Shown here piece after piece: positions 56,609 through 64,000 of a DNA stretch of 64,000 nucleotides. The stretch is from Bombiscardovia apis. Its GTDB lineage: Bacteria; Actinomycetota; Actinomycetes; Actinomycetales; Bifidobacteriaceae. How positions within the stretch are numbered: the first letter of the stretch is position 1; every line of letters starts with the position of its first letter. The stretch is from NCBI RefSeq assembly GCF_033095945.1, contig NZ_AP026800.1, forward strand, positions 496,001 through 560,000, given 5' to 3'. A model generated the notes under the pieces. The model saw only the letters and a program-made list of their open reading frames with translations, was not told the origin of the DNA and did not search any database. Made by a program: the position numbers and the translations under genes.

Positions 56609-58009
56609 ATGAGTAAAGAAAAGAAGAAGTTTAGGCTGTTTGACGCAGTCCTCATGTCCGTTGTGGTCATTCTGGTTGTGGAATCCGCAGCTCCGGCTGC
56701 AGCAATCGGCACCTCGCAGTTCTTCTGGTGGATTTTCCTGCTGATTCTGTTCTTCCTGCCCTACGGATTGATTTCTTCGGAGTTGGGAACTACATACGCA
56801 GGCGATGGCGGACTCTACGACTGGGTTAAGCAGGCCTTTGGCAAGCGCTGGGGAGGCCGTCTGGCCTGGCTCTACTGGATTAACTATCCGATTTGGATGG
56901 CGAGCTTGGCAGTGCTCTTCGCGCAGGTAGCAGATACCATCTTTGGACTGCACATGAACAACTGGGTCTCTGTTGCGCTCCAGTTGGTCTTTGTGTGGTT
57001 CGTGGTGATTCTGGGCAATAAGCCGATTTCCGAGAGTAAGTGGATTATGAACTTGGCTGCTTTCGCCAAGATTTTCACGATTCTCTCTCTCGCCATTCTG
57101 GGCATTTACGTAGCTGCGACTAAGGGAGTTGCTAACGACTTCTCGCCTAAGGCTTTCCTGCCGCAGATGAACGTCAACAGTTTGAGCAACCTATCGGTCA
57201 TTATTTTCAACTTCCTCGGTTTCGAGGTGGTGGCTACGATGGCCGACGACATGGACGATCCTAAGAAGCAGATTCCTAAGGCTATTATCTACGGTGGAAT
57301 CTTAATTGCCTTCTTCTATCTGATTTCCGCATTTGGCATGAGCGTGGCTGTTCCTACCAACAAGCTTTCCGCATCCAGCGGTCTGCTTGACAGCTTCATC
57401 CTGATGATTGGCAACATGAACTGGTTCGTGGTGCTCATCGGTGTGCTCTTCTTGTACATTCTGGCTTCCGAGATGATTTCTTGGGCATTGGGTGTCAACT
57501 ATGTTGCCGACTATGCAGCTAAAGATAACGTGCTTCCTAAGGTCTTCGGCAAGGAAGACAAGAACGGTATGCCTGTGGGCACTGGCTATTTGAATGGTGT
57601 TGTGGCTTCGATCTTGGTTGTTGCAGCTCCTTTGATTCCCAACCAGAACATCTTCTGGGCCTTCTTCTCGCTCAACGTCGTGGCGCTTTTGCTGTCATAC
57701 ACCATGATGTTCCCTGCCTTCCTTAAGCTTCGTTCGAGTGATCCTGACCGTGAGCGCCCCTTCAAGGTGCCCGGTGGGAGGGTCATGATTCAGCTCATGA
57801 CTTGGATTCCTGAGATTCTCATCGTTGCTACGATTATTTTCACAGCCGTTCCCTTAAATGGCAGTGAAGATGAAATCTCAACTAAGATGCCGATTCTTAT
57901 TGGCATCATCATTTCGGCAGTCGTGGGAGAGATTGTCGTACGTTATGCAAACCGGAACAACAATGATGTCGAAACCGAGGCTGTCCCTAGCCTTGCCGGA
58001 AAGGAATAA
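56609..58009 (+). CDS. aguD: Agmatine/putrescine antiporter (APC family)
   Basis: 466 residues with 12 predicted membrane segments. The start [20 protein letters not shown] and [23 protein letters not shown] resemble the glutamate/GABA and AguD-type amino acid-polyamine antiporters. The ATG at 56609 has TTGGAGA about 10 bases before it. Position between the carbamoyltransferase and the deiminase is the conserved agu order, so the expected role is exchange of external agmatine for internal putrescine. Confidence 0.9.
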   Translation: MSKEKKKFRLFDAVLMSVVVILVVESAAPAAAIGTSQFFWWIFLLILFFLPYGLISSELGTTYAGDGGLYDWVKQAFGKRWGGRLAWLYWINYPIWMASLAVLFAQVADTIFGLHMNNWVSVALQLVFVWFVVILGNKPISESKWIMNLAAFAKIFTILSLAILGIYVAATKGVANDFSPKAFLPQMNVNSLSNLSVIIFNFLGFEVVATMADDMDDPKKQIPKAIIYGGILIAFFYLISAFGMSVAVPTNKLSASSGLLDSFILMIGNMNWFVVLIGVLFLYILASEMISWALGVNYVADYAAKDNVLPKVFGKEDKNGMPVGTGYLNGVVASILVVAAPLIPNQNIFWAFFSLNVVALLLSYTMMFPAFLKLRSSDPDRERPFKVPGGRVMIQLMTWIPEILIVATIIFTAVPLNGSEDEISTKMPILIGIIISAVVGEIVVRYANRNNNDVETEAVPSLAGKE

Positions 58010-58013
58010 TCCC

Positions 58014-59108
58014 ATGAAAACACTAGATAGCACGCCAAAGAAGGACGGCTTCCGGATGCCCGGAGAGTTTGAGGCCCACAAGGGTGTTTACATTCTCTGG
58101 CCCCAGCGCCCCGACAACTGGCGCAACGGTGGTAAGCCTGCTCAGAGGACGTTCGTAGAGGTAGCCAAGGCTATTTCCCAGTTCGAGCATGTTACAGTCG
58201 GTGTGAATGACGACCAGTATGCCAACGCTCTAGCCATGCTTCCTAGCAACGTTGAGGTTATTGAAATCTCCAACGATGATTCTTGGATTCGTGACTGCGG
58301 CTCCACGTTCGTAGTCAACGACAAGGGTGACATGCGCGGCGTGGACTGGACCTTCAACGCTTGGGGTGGCCTCGTAGATGGTCTCTACTTCCCCTGGGAT
58401 AAGGACGACCGTGTGGCAGCCAAGATGTGCCAGCTTGAAGGCACGGACCGCTACCGTTTGGACGACTTCATTCTCGAAGGCGGTTCCATCCACGTAGACG
58501 GCGAAGGTACGCTGATTACTACCGAGGAGTGCCTGCTGTCTCAGGGCCGCAACTCGCAGCTGTCCAAGGAGCAGATTGAGGAAGTTCTCAAGGAATACCT
58601 CAATCTGGAGAAGATCATCTGGCTCAAGCGAGGCATTTACCTCGACGAGACCAATGGCCACGTCGACAACATTGCTAACTATGTGCGCCCCGGCGTGGTA
58701 GCTCTGGCATGGACCGATGATGAGAGTGACCCTCAATACGAGATTTCCAAGGAAAACCTTGAAATTCTGGAGAACTCCACCGATGCCAAGGGCCGCAAGA
58801 TTCAGGTTGAGAAGCTCTACGTTCCCAAGCCTGTGACCATTACCCAAGAGGAGTCTGAGGGTGTGGACGCGGTTGAGGGCACTCTGCCCCGTACCGAAGG
58901 TGAGCGCTTGGCTGCTAGCTATGTGAACTACTACACGGCAAACGGCGGCGTGGTCTTCCCAACCTTCGGCGATCCCAACGACGAGCGTGCCAAGGAAACC
59001 CTGTCTCGCCTGTATCCGGACCGCAAGGTTGTGGGCGTTCCTGCGCGCGAGATTCTGCTCGGCGGCGGCAACATCCACTGCATTACCCAGCAGGTTCCCC
59101 AGCAGTAA
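58014..59108 (+). CDS. aguA: Agmatine deiminase
   Basis: 364 residues from the ATG at 58014, 4 bp after the antiporter stop, with AAGGAA upstream. It shows the agmatine deiminase start [20 protein letters not shown], then [28 protein letters not shown] and the catalytic Cys356 in [13 protein letters not shown]. Length equals that of the well-studied Enterococcus enzyme (about 365). It hydrolyses agmatine to carbamoylputrescine and ammonia in the cytoplasm. Arginine deiminase is excluded by these motifs. Confidence 0.95.
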   Translation: MKTLDSTPKKDGFRMPGEFEAHKGVYILWPQRPDNWRNGGKPAQRTFVEVAKAISQFEHVTVGVNDDQYANALAMLPSNVEVIEISNDDSWIRDCGSTFVVNDKGDMRGVDWTFNAWGGLVDGLYFPWDKDDRVAAKMCQLEGTDRYRLDDFILEGGSIHVDGEGTLITTEECLLSQGRNSQLSKEQIEEVLKEYLNLEKIIWLKRGIYLDETNGHVDNIANYVRPGVVALAWTDDESDPQYEISKENLEILENSTDAKGRKIQVEKLYVPKPVTITQEESEGVDAVEGTLPRTEGERLAASYVNYYTANGGVVFPTFGDPNDERAKETLSRLYPDRKVVGVPAREILLGGGNIHCITQQVPQQ

Positions 59109-59127
59109 GAGAGTACTTGCATGAGGG

Positions 59128-59166
59128 AAGGAGCAAGACTGACAGCGGTTTTGCTCCTTCTTTATT
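59128..59166 (+). terminator. Intrinsic terminator or attenuating hairpin between aguA and aguC
   Basis: AAGGAGCAA (59128-59136) pairs with TTGCTCCTT (59151-59159), followed by CTTTATT. Partial termination here would make the carbamate kinase and regulator genes less expressed than aguBDA. Confidence 0.65.
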
Positions 59167-59190
59167 ACAACGAATGTGGAGATAAACAAT

Positions 59191-60132
59191 ATGGCAAAAC
59201 GTAGACTAGTTGTGGCCCTTGGTGGCAACGCGATTCTGACCGATGATGCTTCGGCTCAGGCCCAGCAGGACGCCCTGCGGGATACGGCTAAGTATTTGGT
59301 GCAGATTATTCAAAACGGCGACGAGCTAATTGTGGCTCACGGCAATGGCCCTCAGGTGGGTAACCTCCTGCTCCAGCAGGCAGCGGGCAGTACCGAGTCC
59401 AATCCTCCTATGCCCATTGACACGGCTGTGGCTATGACTCAGGGCAGCATTGGTTACTGGCTGCAAAATGCGCTCGACGAGGCTCTGGCCCAGGCCGGGC
59501 TCGATGTGCCGGTCGCTACGGTCGTGACTCAGGTCGAAGTAAGTGCCGACGACAAGGCCTTCGTTGATCCCACTAAGCCCATCGGCCCCTTCTACAGTGA
59601 GGAAGAGGCTCGCGAGCAGTCCGCCCAGAACCCCGACTACAAGTTTGTAGAAGATGCAGGGCGCGGCTACCGTCGCGTGGTGCCTTCACCTAAGCCCATC
59701 AATGTGAACGAAGCTAAGGTTGTGGAGCAGCTGGTCAATGACGGCATCGTTCCCATTACCGTTGGCGGCGGAGGCGTGCCTGTGGTGCGCGAGGGCAACC
59801 GACTGGTTGGTTGCGAAGCCGTAATCGACAAGGATTTCGCTTCGGAGAAGCTGGCCGAGCAGGTTGGCGCCGATATGCTGGTGATTTTGACTGGCGTTGA
59901 CAACGTGTTTGTGAACTACAACAAGCCTAATCAGAAGGCCTTGGGAACTGTTACAGTCGAAGAACTGAAGCAGTACATGAGCGAAGACCAGTTTGCTAAG
60001 GGGAGCATGTTGCCTAAGGTGCAGGCAGCCATTGACTTTGTTGAAAATACAGAGCATGGCCAAGCTGTTATTACATCCTTGGAAAACATTGCTGGTTTCT
60101 TAGAGAACGGCGACGGCACAGTCGTTTCTTAG
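59191..60132 (+). CDS. aguC: Carbamate kinase
   Basis: 313 residues from the ATG at 59191, TGTGGAGA upstream. [10 protein letters not shown] at the start, [29 protein letters not shown] and [11 protein letters not shown] are amino-acid-kinase/carbamate-kinase motifs. It makes ATP from ADP and the carbamoyl phosphate released by the putrescine carbamoyltransferase, the energy-yielding step. Fourth gene of the agmatine operon (also named arcC in arginine clusters). Confidence 0.93.
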   Translation: MAKRRLVVALGGNAILTDDASAQAQQDALRDTAKYLVQIIQNGDELIVAHGNGPQVGNLLLQQAAGSTESNPPMPIDTAVAMTQGSIGYWLQNALDEALAQAGLDVPVATVVTQVEVSADDKAFVDPTKPIGPFYSEEEAREQSAQNPDYKFVEDAGRGYRRVVPSPKPINVNEAKVVEQLVNDGIVPITVGGGGVPVVREGNRLVGCEAVIDKDFASEKLAEQVGADMLVILTGVDNVFVNYNKPNQKALGTVTVEELKQYMSEDQFAKGSMLPKVQAAIDFVENTEHGQAVITSLENIAGFLENGDGTVVS

Positions 60133-60138
60133 CTGATT

Positions 60139-60170
60139 GCTGCCGTTGGCGTTCGCTTGCCAGCGGCAGC
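60139..60170 (+). terminator. Hairpin after aguC
   Basis: GCTGCCGTTGGC and GCCAGCGGCAGC pair (one G-U) around an 8-base loop; a T5 run follows only 14 bases later. Partial termination before the regulator gene is possible. Confidence 0.5.
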
Positions 60171-60225
60171 TGTCCACTTGTCAGGTTTTTGATGTCTCAA
60201 TTGGTCGAAATGGAGGAGCCAACCG

Positions 60226-61050
60226 ATGAATTTCTTTGAGATTGTCAATTCCCATTTGGGTTCTCTCACCAAGAGCGAGCAGGCCCTCTTCGACTATGTC
60301 ATCAAAAACATGGACAGTATCAAGAACCAAAACATCCGCGAAGTGGCGGCCAGTACTTACGTTTCGACCGCCACTTTTCTGCGCTTTGTTAAGAAAATTG
60401 GTTTCTCAGGTTTTAGTGAGTTTATGACGGTTATTAAATTTACCGTCTTGAATAATCGCGATAATAGCCAAAAAGAATTGCCATTCACGGTGTCTCAGAG
60501 CGATTACCGCGAAGAGTATCTCAAAAATGTGAGCGAATCGGTGCGCGTGCTTTCGCCAGAAAAAATTCACGAGATTACCGGCCGCTTGGCTGAGCATCCG
60601 CAAGTCTATTTCTTTGCTAAGGGTGTGAGCAAGTACGCCACTGACTATATATATTATCTGTATACGATGGCGGGATTCAAAGTCGAATGCCCCCGCGATC
60701 GTGCCCTGCGCTCTATGAAAGCCGACCAAGTGGGCGAGGGGGATTTGGTATTTTTCCTCACCTACGACGGTCAGGATTCAGAGTTTTTGCAGATGATTAA
60801 CAAGTTCATCGAATCGGGCGGCAAGCCGTTCATTATCTCGATTACTGAGCCAGACAACAATACGATTCAAAACTTGAGCGACATCAACCTCTATATCTTC
60901 GCCGACGACGTATCGGTCAACAAGACCGAAATCAGCTCCCGCATCTCCACCATTGCGGTCATGGAGCTCATCCTCTACCAATACATAGAAGACTACGGCG
61001 GCCGCGACTTCAACTTCGTCAAGCATCAAACGCTCGACTCGGACCGGTAA
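60226..61050 (+). CDS. RpiR/MurR-family transcriptional regulator
   Basis: 274 residues. N-terminal helix-turn-helix (IREVAASTYVSTATFLRFVK, then IGFSGFSEF) and a C-terminal SIS domain (about 125-250; VYFFAKGVSKYATDYIYYLY) that usually senses a phosphorylated sugar or a related small ligand. GGAGGA lies about 7 bases before the ATG. As the last gene of the agmatine operon it is the likely regulator of it, taking the place of the LuxR-type AguR known in streptococci (inference). The palindrome at 55382 is its candidate site. Confidence 0.85.
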   Translation: MNFFEIVNSHLGSLTKSEQALFDYVIKNMDSIKNQNIREVAASTYVSTATFLRFVKKIGFSGFSEFMTVIKFTVLNNRDNSQKELPFTVSQSDYREEYLKNVSESVRVLSPEKIHEITGRLAEHPQVYFFAKGVSKYATDYIYYLYTMAGFKVECPRDRALRSMKADQVGEGDLVFFLTYDGQDSEFLQMINKFIESGGKPFIISITEPDNNTIQNLSDINLYIFADDVSVNKTEISSRISTIAVMELILYQYIEDYGGRDFNFVKHQTLDSDR

Positions 61051-61064
61051 AGTTCCGAGTCGAG
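61033..61064 (+). terminator. Hairpin overlapping the stop codon of the RpiR-type gene
   Basis: Perfect 11-bp arms CTCGACTCGGA (61033-61043) and TCCGAGTCGAG (61054-61064). The TAA stop (61048-61050) lies in the 10-base loop. No T-run follows. Confidence 0.6.
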
Positions 61065-61115
61065 AGCTGAAGCTGGGCGAGCTGCTAGCTGGCCGCCAGG
61101 ATTTTCTGGTAAGAC

Positions 61116-61973
61116 TTAGAACTCGTTGGGGTCTGGGCCGCCGCGCACACCGGTGTCGAGACCGTCGACTGCCTTCATCTCGTCTTGGTTAAGCTCGAAA
61201 TCAAAAATGTCGAAGTTTTCGGCAATGCGAGAGGGCTTAACTGACTTGGGAATCACCGAGCGGCCTTCTTGAATGCCCCAGCGCAGCATCACTTGGGCTG
61301 GAGTCTTACCATGCGCTTGAGCGATGCTGACGATGGTTGGATCTTTCAGCGTGGAGCGAGCCTCGGAGCCGCCCCAACCGGGGTAGAAGGTGATGCCGCC
61401 GATGGGTGACCAAGCCTGAGTGAGAATGCCTGCCTTGGCGTTGGCTGCGACCAGAGACTTCTCTTGGAAGTAGGGGTGGAGCTCAATCTGATTGACGGCT
61501 GGCACCACGCTGGCCTCCTTGAGCAGGGCCTCTAAGTGGTTCTTTTGGAAATTGGAGACACCAATGGCGCGCACTTTGCCCTGGCCCAGTAGCTCTTCCA
61601 GTGCATGGTAGGCAGCCAGCGTTTGCTCCCAATGATGAGGCGCGGGCTGGTGGAGAATGAGTAGGTCGATGGTTTCAACGCCTAATTTGCGGGCTGAATT
61701 CTCGAAAGCGCGCAGGGTGGCTTCGGCTCCGTAATCAGCAATCCACACTTTCGTTTCGATAAACAGTTCGTCGCGGGGTACTCCTGATTCGCGAATGCCT
61801 TGGCCCACTGCTTCCTCATTGTGGTAAGCGGTTGCGGTATCGATGTGGCGGTATCCGGTCTCTAGGGCCGAGCGAACGGCCCCAACCGTCTCCTCGGGCG
61901 AGGCTTGGAAAACGCCTAAGCCAATGGTGGGCAGTTGAACGCCGTTATTCAAAGTTAGTTCTGGAACGCTCAT
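61116..61973 (-). CDS. Aldo/keto reductase
   Basis: 285 residues. TIGLGVFQASPEE, then GYRHIDTATAYHNEEAVGQG (catalytic Asp and Tyr), FIETKVW (Lys) and LLILHQP (His) form the complete catalytic tetrad; VIPKSVKPSRIAEN is the NADPH 2'-phosphate-binding segment. Closest in pattern to the 2,5-diketo-D-gluconate reductase/AKR5 type. AAGGA lies about 8 bases before the ATG. Divergent from the TetR gene, with paired operators in the 149-bp gap, so probably under its control and possibly induced by a reactive aldehyde or quinone (inference). Confidence 0.92.
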   Translation of the reverse strand: MSVPELTLNNGVQLPTIGLGVFQASPEETVGAVRSALETGYRHIDTATAYHNEEAVGQGIRESGVPRDELFIETKVWIADYGAEATLRAFENSARKLGVETIDLLILHQPAPHHWEQTLAAYHALEELLGQGKVRAIGVSNFQKNHLEALLKEASVVPAVNQIELHPYFQEKSLVAANAKAGILTQAWSPIGGITFYPGWGGSEARSTLKDPTIVSIAQAHGKTPAQVMLRWGIQEGRSVIPKSVKPSRIAENFDIFDFELNQDEMKAVDGLDTGVRGGPDPNEF

Positions 61974-62036
61974 AGGTTCATCCTTGTCTTGTAGGGAGCT
62001 TCGTGCTGCTTACGAGAGGGTTGGTGGCCCATATAT

Positions 62037-62094
62037 AAGCGGATATTGAAGCTCCGTTTAGTATAAGGCAAAAACGGATATTCTTTATCCGCTT
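62037..62094. promoter_or_regulatory. Two matching 23-bp palindromic operators between the aldo/keto reductase and TetR genes
   Basis: Sites 62037-62059 (AAGCGGATATT to CTCCGTTT) and 62072-62094 (AAACGGATATT to TATCCGCTT) share the pattern AARCGGATATT-n5-TCCGYTT, each nearly self-complementary, with centres 35 bp apart. The first covers the -10 region (CAATAT, with TTGCCT 17 bp upstream) of a promoter toward the reductase. The second covers a weak -10 (TATTCT at 62079) toward the TetR gene. Confidence 0.65.
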
Positions 62095-62122
62095 ATTGCT
62101 TCTTTTGCTGTAAGCTTGAAGT

Positions 62123-62845
62123 ATGTCTCGCTCACAATCACAGCAATCAGACCCTCACGCGCCACTGCGCTCGGACGCTGCCCGCAATCGTGAAAAACTG
62201 CTCGAGGCGGGACGGCAAGTGTTTGCACGGAGAGGTCTTGGAGCCACACTTAACGACGTGGCAGAGCAAGCCGGAGTAGGGGTGGGTACTGCTTACCGGC
62301 ACTTTGCCAACAAGGGTGAACTCATCGAAGCCATCTCGGTAGGGCAAGTCAACGAGCTTGAGGGGATTTTGCGCCGCAGTCTTGCCAATCCTGATGCGTG
62401 GGCCGGGCTCGTTGACTATTTAGAGCGTTCGATGGCCATGCAGACCCGAGATAAAGGCTTAGCTCAGCTCTTTGCCGGGCGCCACCTGCCCAGCGAGCGC
62501 TACGACTGGGGTCGCGATCGGATAGCCCCCTTAGTTAACCAAGTAGCCGACCGGGCCCGAGAGCAGGGAGCTATCCGTCCCGAAATAACCGGCACAGACC
62601 TTATCTTTATCCAAATTGGCATCTTGGGAATCGCAGAAACGTTGAACGAAGGTGCCGCGAAGGTAAAACGCACCGACGTAGACCAGCTTTACCGCCGCTA
62701 CCTCTGGATAGCCCTATCTGGCATCCGAGCTCCCCAAGCCAACAACGAAGCCCAAGACCCCTGGAGTTCCTGGCCCAAGCCCATCCCGGCCCTCACCACC
62801 CAAGCCACCCATCAAATCCTCTCCGCCCCCACCCCAGCCAAGTAG
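62123..62845 (+). CDS. TetR-family transcriptional regulator
   Basis: 240 residues. The helix-turn-helix is TLNDVAEQAGVGVGTAYRHF followed by ANKGELIEAI (about 52-80). The C-terminal ligand-binding domain is variable, with a Pro/Ala-rich last 30 residues. It is divergent from the aldo/keto reductase and presumably binds the two palindromes between them, repressing both genes until a ligand binds. Confidence 0.9.
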   Translation: MSRSQSQQSDPHAPLRSDAARNREKLLEAGRQVFARRGLGATLNDVAEQAGVGVGTAYRHFANKGELIEAISVGQVNELEGILRRSLANPDAWAGLVDYLERSMAMQTRDKGLAQLFAGRHLPSERYDWGRDRIAPLVNQVADRAREQGAIRPEITGTDLIFIQIGILGIAETLNEGAAKVKRTDVDQLYRRYLWIALSGIRAPQANNEAQDPWSSWPKPIPALTTQATHQILSAPTPAK

Positions 62846-62872
62846 CAACCCGGACTAATTTGACCTTCTACG

Positions 62873-64000
62873 CTATCGTCTGGGATTGCTCCTACTGGGG
62901 GAGCGGGGGGAGCGGCGCTTTTTGGTCAGCTGGTAGGCGGCCCAGCTGAGGGCTGCTAGGGCTGAGAGGCCGAGTAGGCTGCCTCCAGTCAGTCGCTGCA
63001 AGGGGATAGCTCCTGCGGCCGGCAGCGTGTAGCGGTAGGTGTAGCTAAGGTCGTAGTCGGTTTGGCCGGCTCCTGCGAGCGTCCAGTGGACGTGGACAGG
63101 CACAGCACCGGCATTGTGGCCCGGAGCTTTGAGCTTCCAAACCTTGCTGCTCGCGTCCCAAACCGGTGCCGGGCTGGCGTCAGTCGTGTCGAAGGTAATG
63201 CCGGTTACGAGTAGCTGCATGAGCTTCACCAAGACTGGAGCGCTGCCGTCGGTGTTGTTACCGCTGCCCAGCTGCCCGTCGAGGTTGCGGCCCCAAGTAT
63301 AGGCCTGGTGGTCGCTGCCCAATGCCGTGCAATGATCGTATCCCGCGCTAATAGAGGTGTAGGTCACCCCAGTTGGGCGCTCACCTTGCCGGGCGAGTAC
63401 CGGCGTGTGCTGCTCCGTGGTGGTGCCATTGCCCAGCTGACTGTAGCTGTTGGCTCCCCAAGTGTAGGCTTGACGGTTGCTGCCGAGCGCCGCAGAATAA
63501 CTATTGCCTGCACTCACAGCTGCGTAGCTGACTCCTGCGGGTCGCTCGCCCCGCTCGACTGCTAGGGGCAGCGTGCTTCGAGCGCTCGCGTTAGAAACGC
63601 TTGTGGGAATGGTGGCATTGCCTAACTGGCCGTAGCGATTGTCTCCCCACGCGTACGCCTGTTGGTCGCTGCCCAGGGCCACAACATGGGCGCCTCCCGC
63701 GCTGACGGCCGTGTAGGTAACTGCGGTGGGCCGCTGGCCTTCTTGCACGAGAACGGGTGTGCGCTGGTCAATTTGGGTGTTGTTGCCCAGCTGGCCCCGT
63801 TCGTTGCTTCCCCATGCGTACACTTGCCGGTCGCTGCCCAGGGCTAGAGAAAACTCTCTGCCCGCGCTCACGGCCGTGTAGTTGACTCCTGCCGGGCGCT
63901 CGCCTTGCTGCACGCGAACAGCTGCCTGCGCAATCGTTTGGGTGTTGTTGCCCAGCTGTCCGTGATTGTTTTGACCCCATGTGTAGACCTGGTTGTCGCT
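62873..64000 (-). CDS. RCC1-repeat surface protein, C-terminal part (5' end beyond window)
   Basis: 376 residues in frame up to the window edge. Five RCC1 repeats are visible (e.g. VYAWGSNERGQLGNNTQ, AYTWGRNLDGQLGSGNN), each followed by a (R)PxGVxYTxxSAG spacer. Then comes a C-terminal module (WDASSKVWKLKAPGHNAG, VHVHWTLAGAGQTDYDLSYT) and a wall-anchor-like end YRYTLPAAGAIPLQR, a hydrophobic stretch and KKRR. The module is clearly homologous to that of the protein at 4.2-7.6 kb, so the two are paralogues. Function: probably a surface-exposed beta-propeller adhesin (inference). Its start and any homopolymer in its signal peptide lie outside the window. Confidence 0.85.
   Translation of the reverse strand, partial: SDNQVYTWGQNNHGQLGNNTQTIAQAAVRVQQGERPAGVNYTAVSAGREFSLALGSDRQVYAWGSNERGQLGNNTQIDQRTPVLVQEGQRPTAVTYTAVSAGGAHVVALGSDQQAYAWGDNRYGQLGNATIPTSVSNASARSTLPLAVERGERPAGVSYAAVSAGNSYSAALGSNRQAYTWGANSYSQLGNGTTTEQHTPVLARQGERPTGVTYTSISAGYDHCTALGSDHQAYTWGRNLDGQLGSGNNTDGSAPVLVKLMQLLVTGITFDTTDASPAPVWDASSKVWKLKAPGHNAGAVPVHVHWTLAGAGQTDYDLSYTYRYTLPAAGAIPLQRLTGGSLLGLSALAALSWAAYQLTKKRRSPRSPSRSNPRR

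Noticed and set aside
1..64000. CRISPR arrays, insertion sequences, prophage or integrase genes
   Set aside because: No regularly spaced repeats, transposase or integrase motifs were seen. The only degenerate gene is the PL8 lyase, and no element boundary is visible around it.

Overview
The window looks like the chromosome of a member of the Bifidobacteriaceae (high-GC Gram-positive, Actinomycetota). The reasons are the TTG/GTG-started rpoB-rpoC pair with an actinobacterial-type RpoB, an AdnA/AdnB double motor-nuclease pair, and a kinase/FN3/MoxR/DUF58/transglutaminase cluster of the kind called PFNA in bifidobacteria. RNase J carries a Gly/Arg-rich N-terminal tail. Mean GC looks like the high fifties. 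I cannot fix the species; the RCC1-repeat surface proteins and the agmatine operon are not typical of the human-gut bifidobacteria I know best. I see no tRNA, rRNA, CRISPR array, insertion sequence or prophage.

Layout. 1-2.1 kb: the 5' part of a SpoU-type tRNA methyltransferase (minus), then mutY and a small membrane-anchored protein. 2.2-4.1 kb: a decayed polysaccharide lyase family 8 gene. 4.2-7.6 kb: a very large secreted RCC1-repeat surface protein (minus) whose signal peptide is interrupted by an 11-bp G:C homopolymer that puts it out of frame, a probable phase-variation switch. 8-15.9 kb: rpoB-rpoC, closed by a strong terminator. 15.9-28.3 kb (minus): the PFNA-like operon pkb2 - fn3 - moxR - duf58 - tgm, whose transglutaminase domain has lost its catalytic triad. 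28.5-29.3 kb: a tyrosine-type phosphatase, divergent from the kinase. 29.4-38.1 kb: adnA-adnB, translationally coupled. 38.3-42.5 kb: a GNAT acetyltransferase, an MFS transporter and RNase J. 42.6-54.3 kb: an exopolysaccharide (Wzx/Wzy-type) cluster with glycosyltransferases, an ALG14/ALG13-like split transferase, UDP-glucose dehydrogenase, flippase, polymerase, a reverse-strand chain-length regulator with a degenerate kinase domain, and the priming sugar-phosphate transferase. 54.3-55.1 kb: a lipase-like hydrolase. 55.5-61.1 kb: an agmatine deiminase operon in the order carbamoyltransferase - antiporter - deiminase - carbamate kinase, followed by an RpiR-type regulator. 61.1-62.8 kb: an aldo/keto reductase divergent from a TetR regulator, with two matching operators between them. 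62.9-64 kb: the C-terminal part of a second RCC1-repeat surface protein.

How it fits together. Cell-surface biology dominates: two RCC1 propeller proteins sharing a C-terminal LPxAG wall-anchor-like module, a kinase-linked membrane cluster with a 1,800-residue extracellular FN3/Ig-like protein, and a complete-looking capsule/EPS pathway. The agu operon would import agmatine, convert it to exported putrescine, ammonia, CO2 and one ATP, and so give energy and acid protection. The rest is core machinery (transcription, RNA decay, DNA-break processing, oxidative DNA repair). The most distinctive signals are the homopolymer switch in the RCC1 adhesin-like gene, the loss of catalytic residues in two otherwise intact proteins (Tgm and the Wzz/kinase-like protein), and paired operator-like repeats upstream of fn3 and between the TetR and AKR genes.
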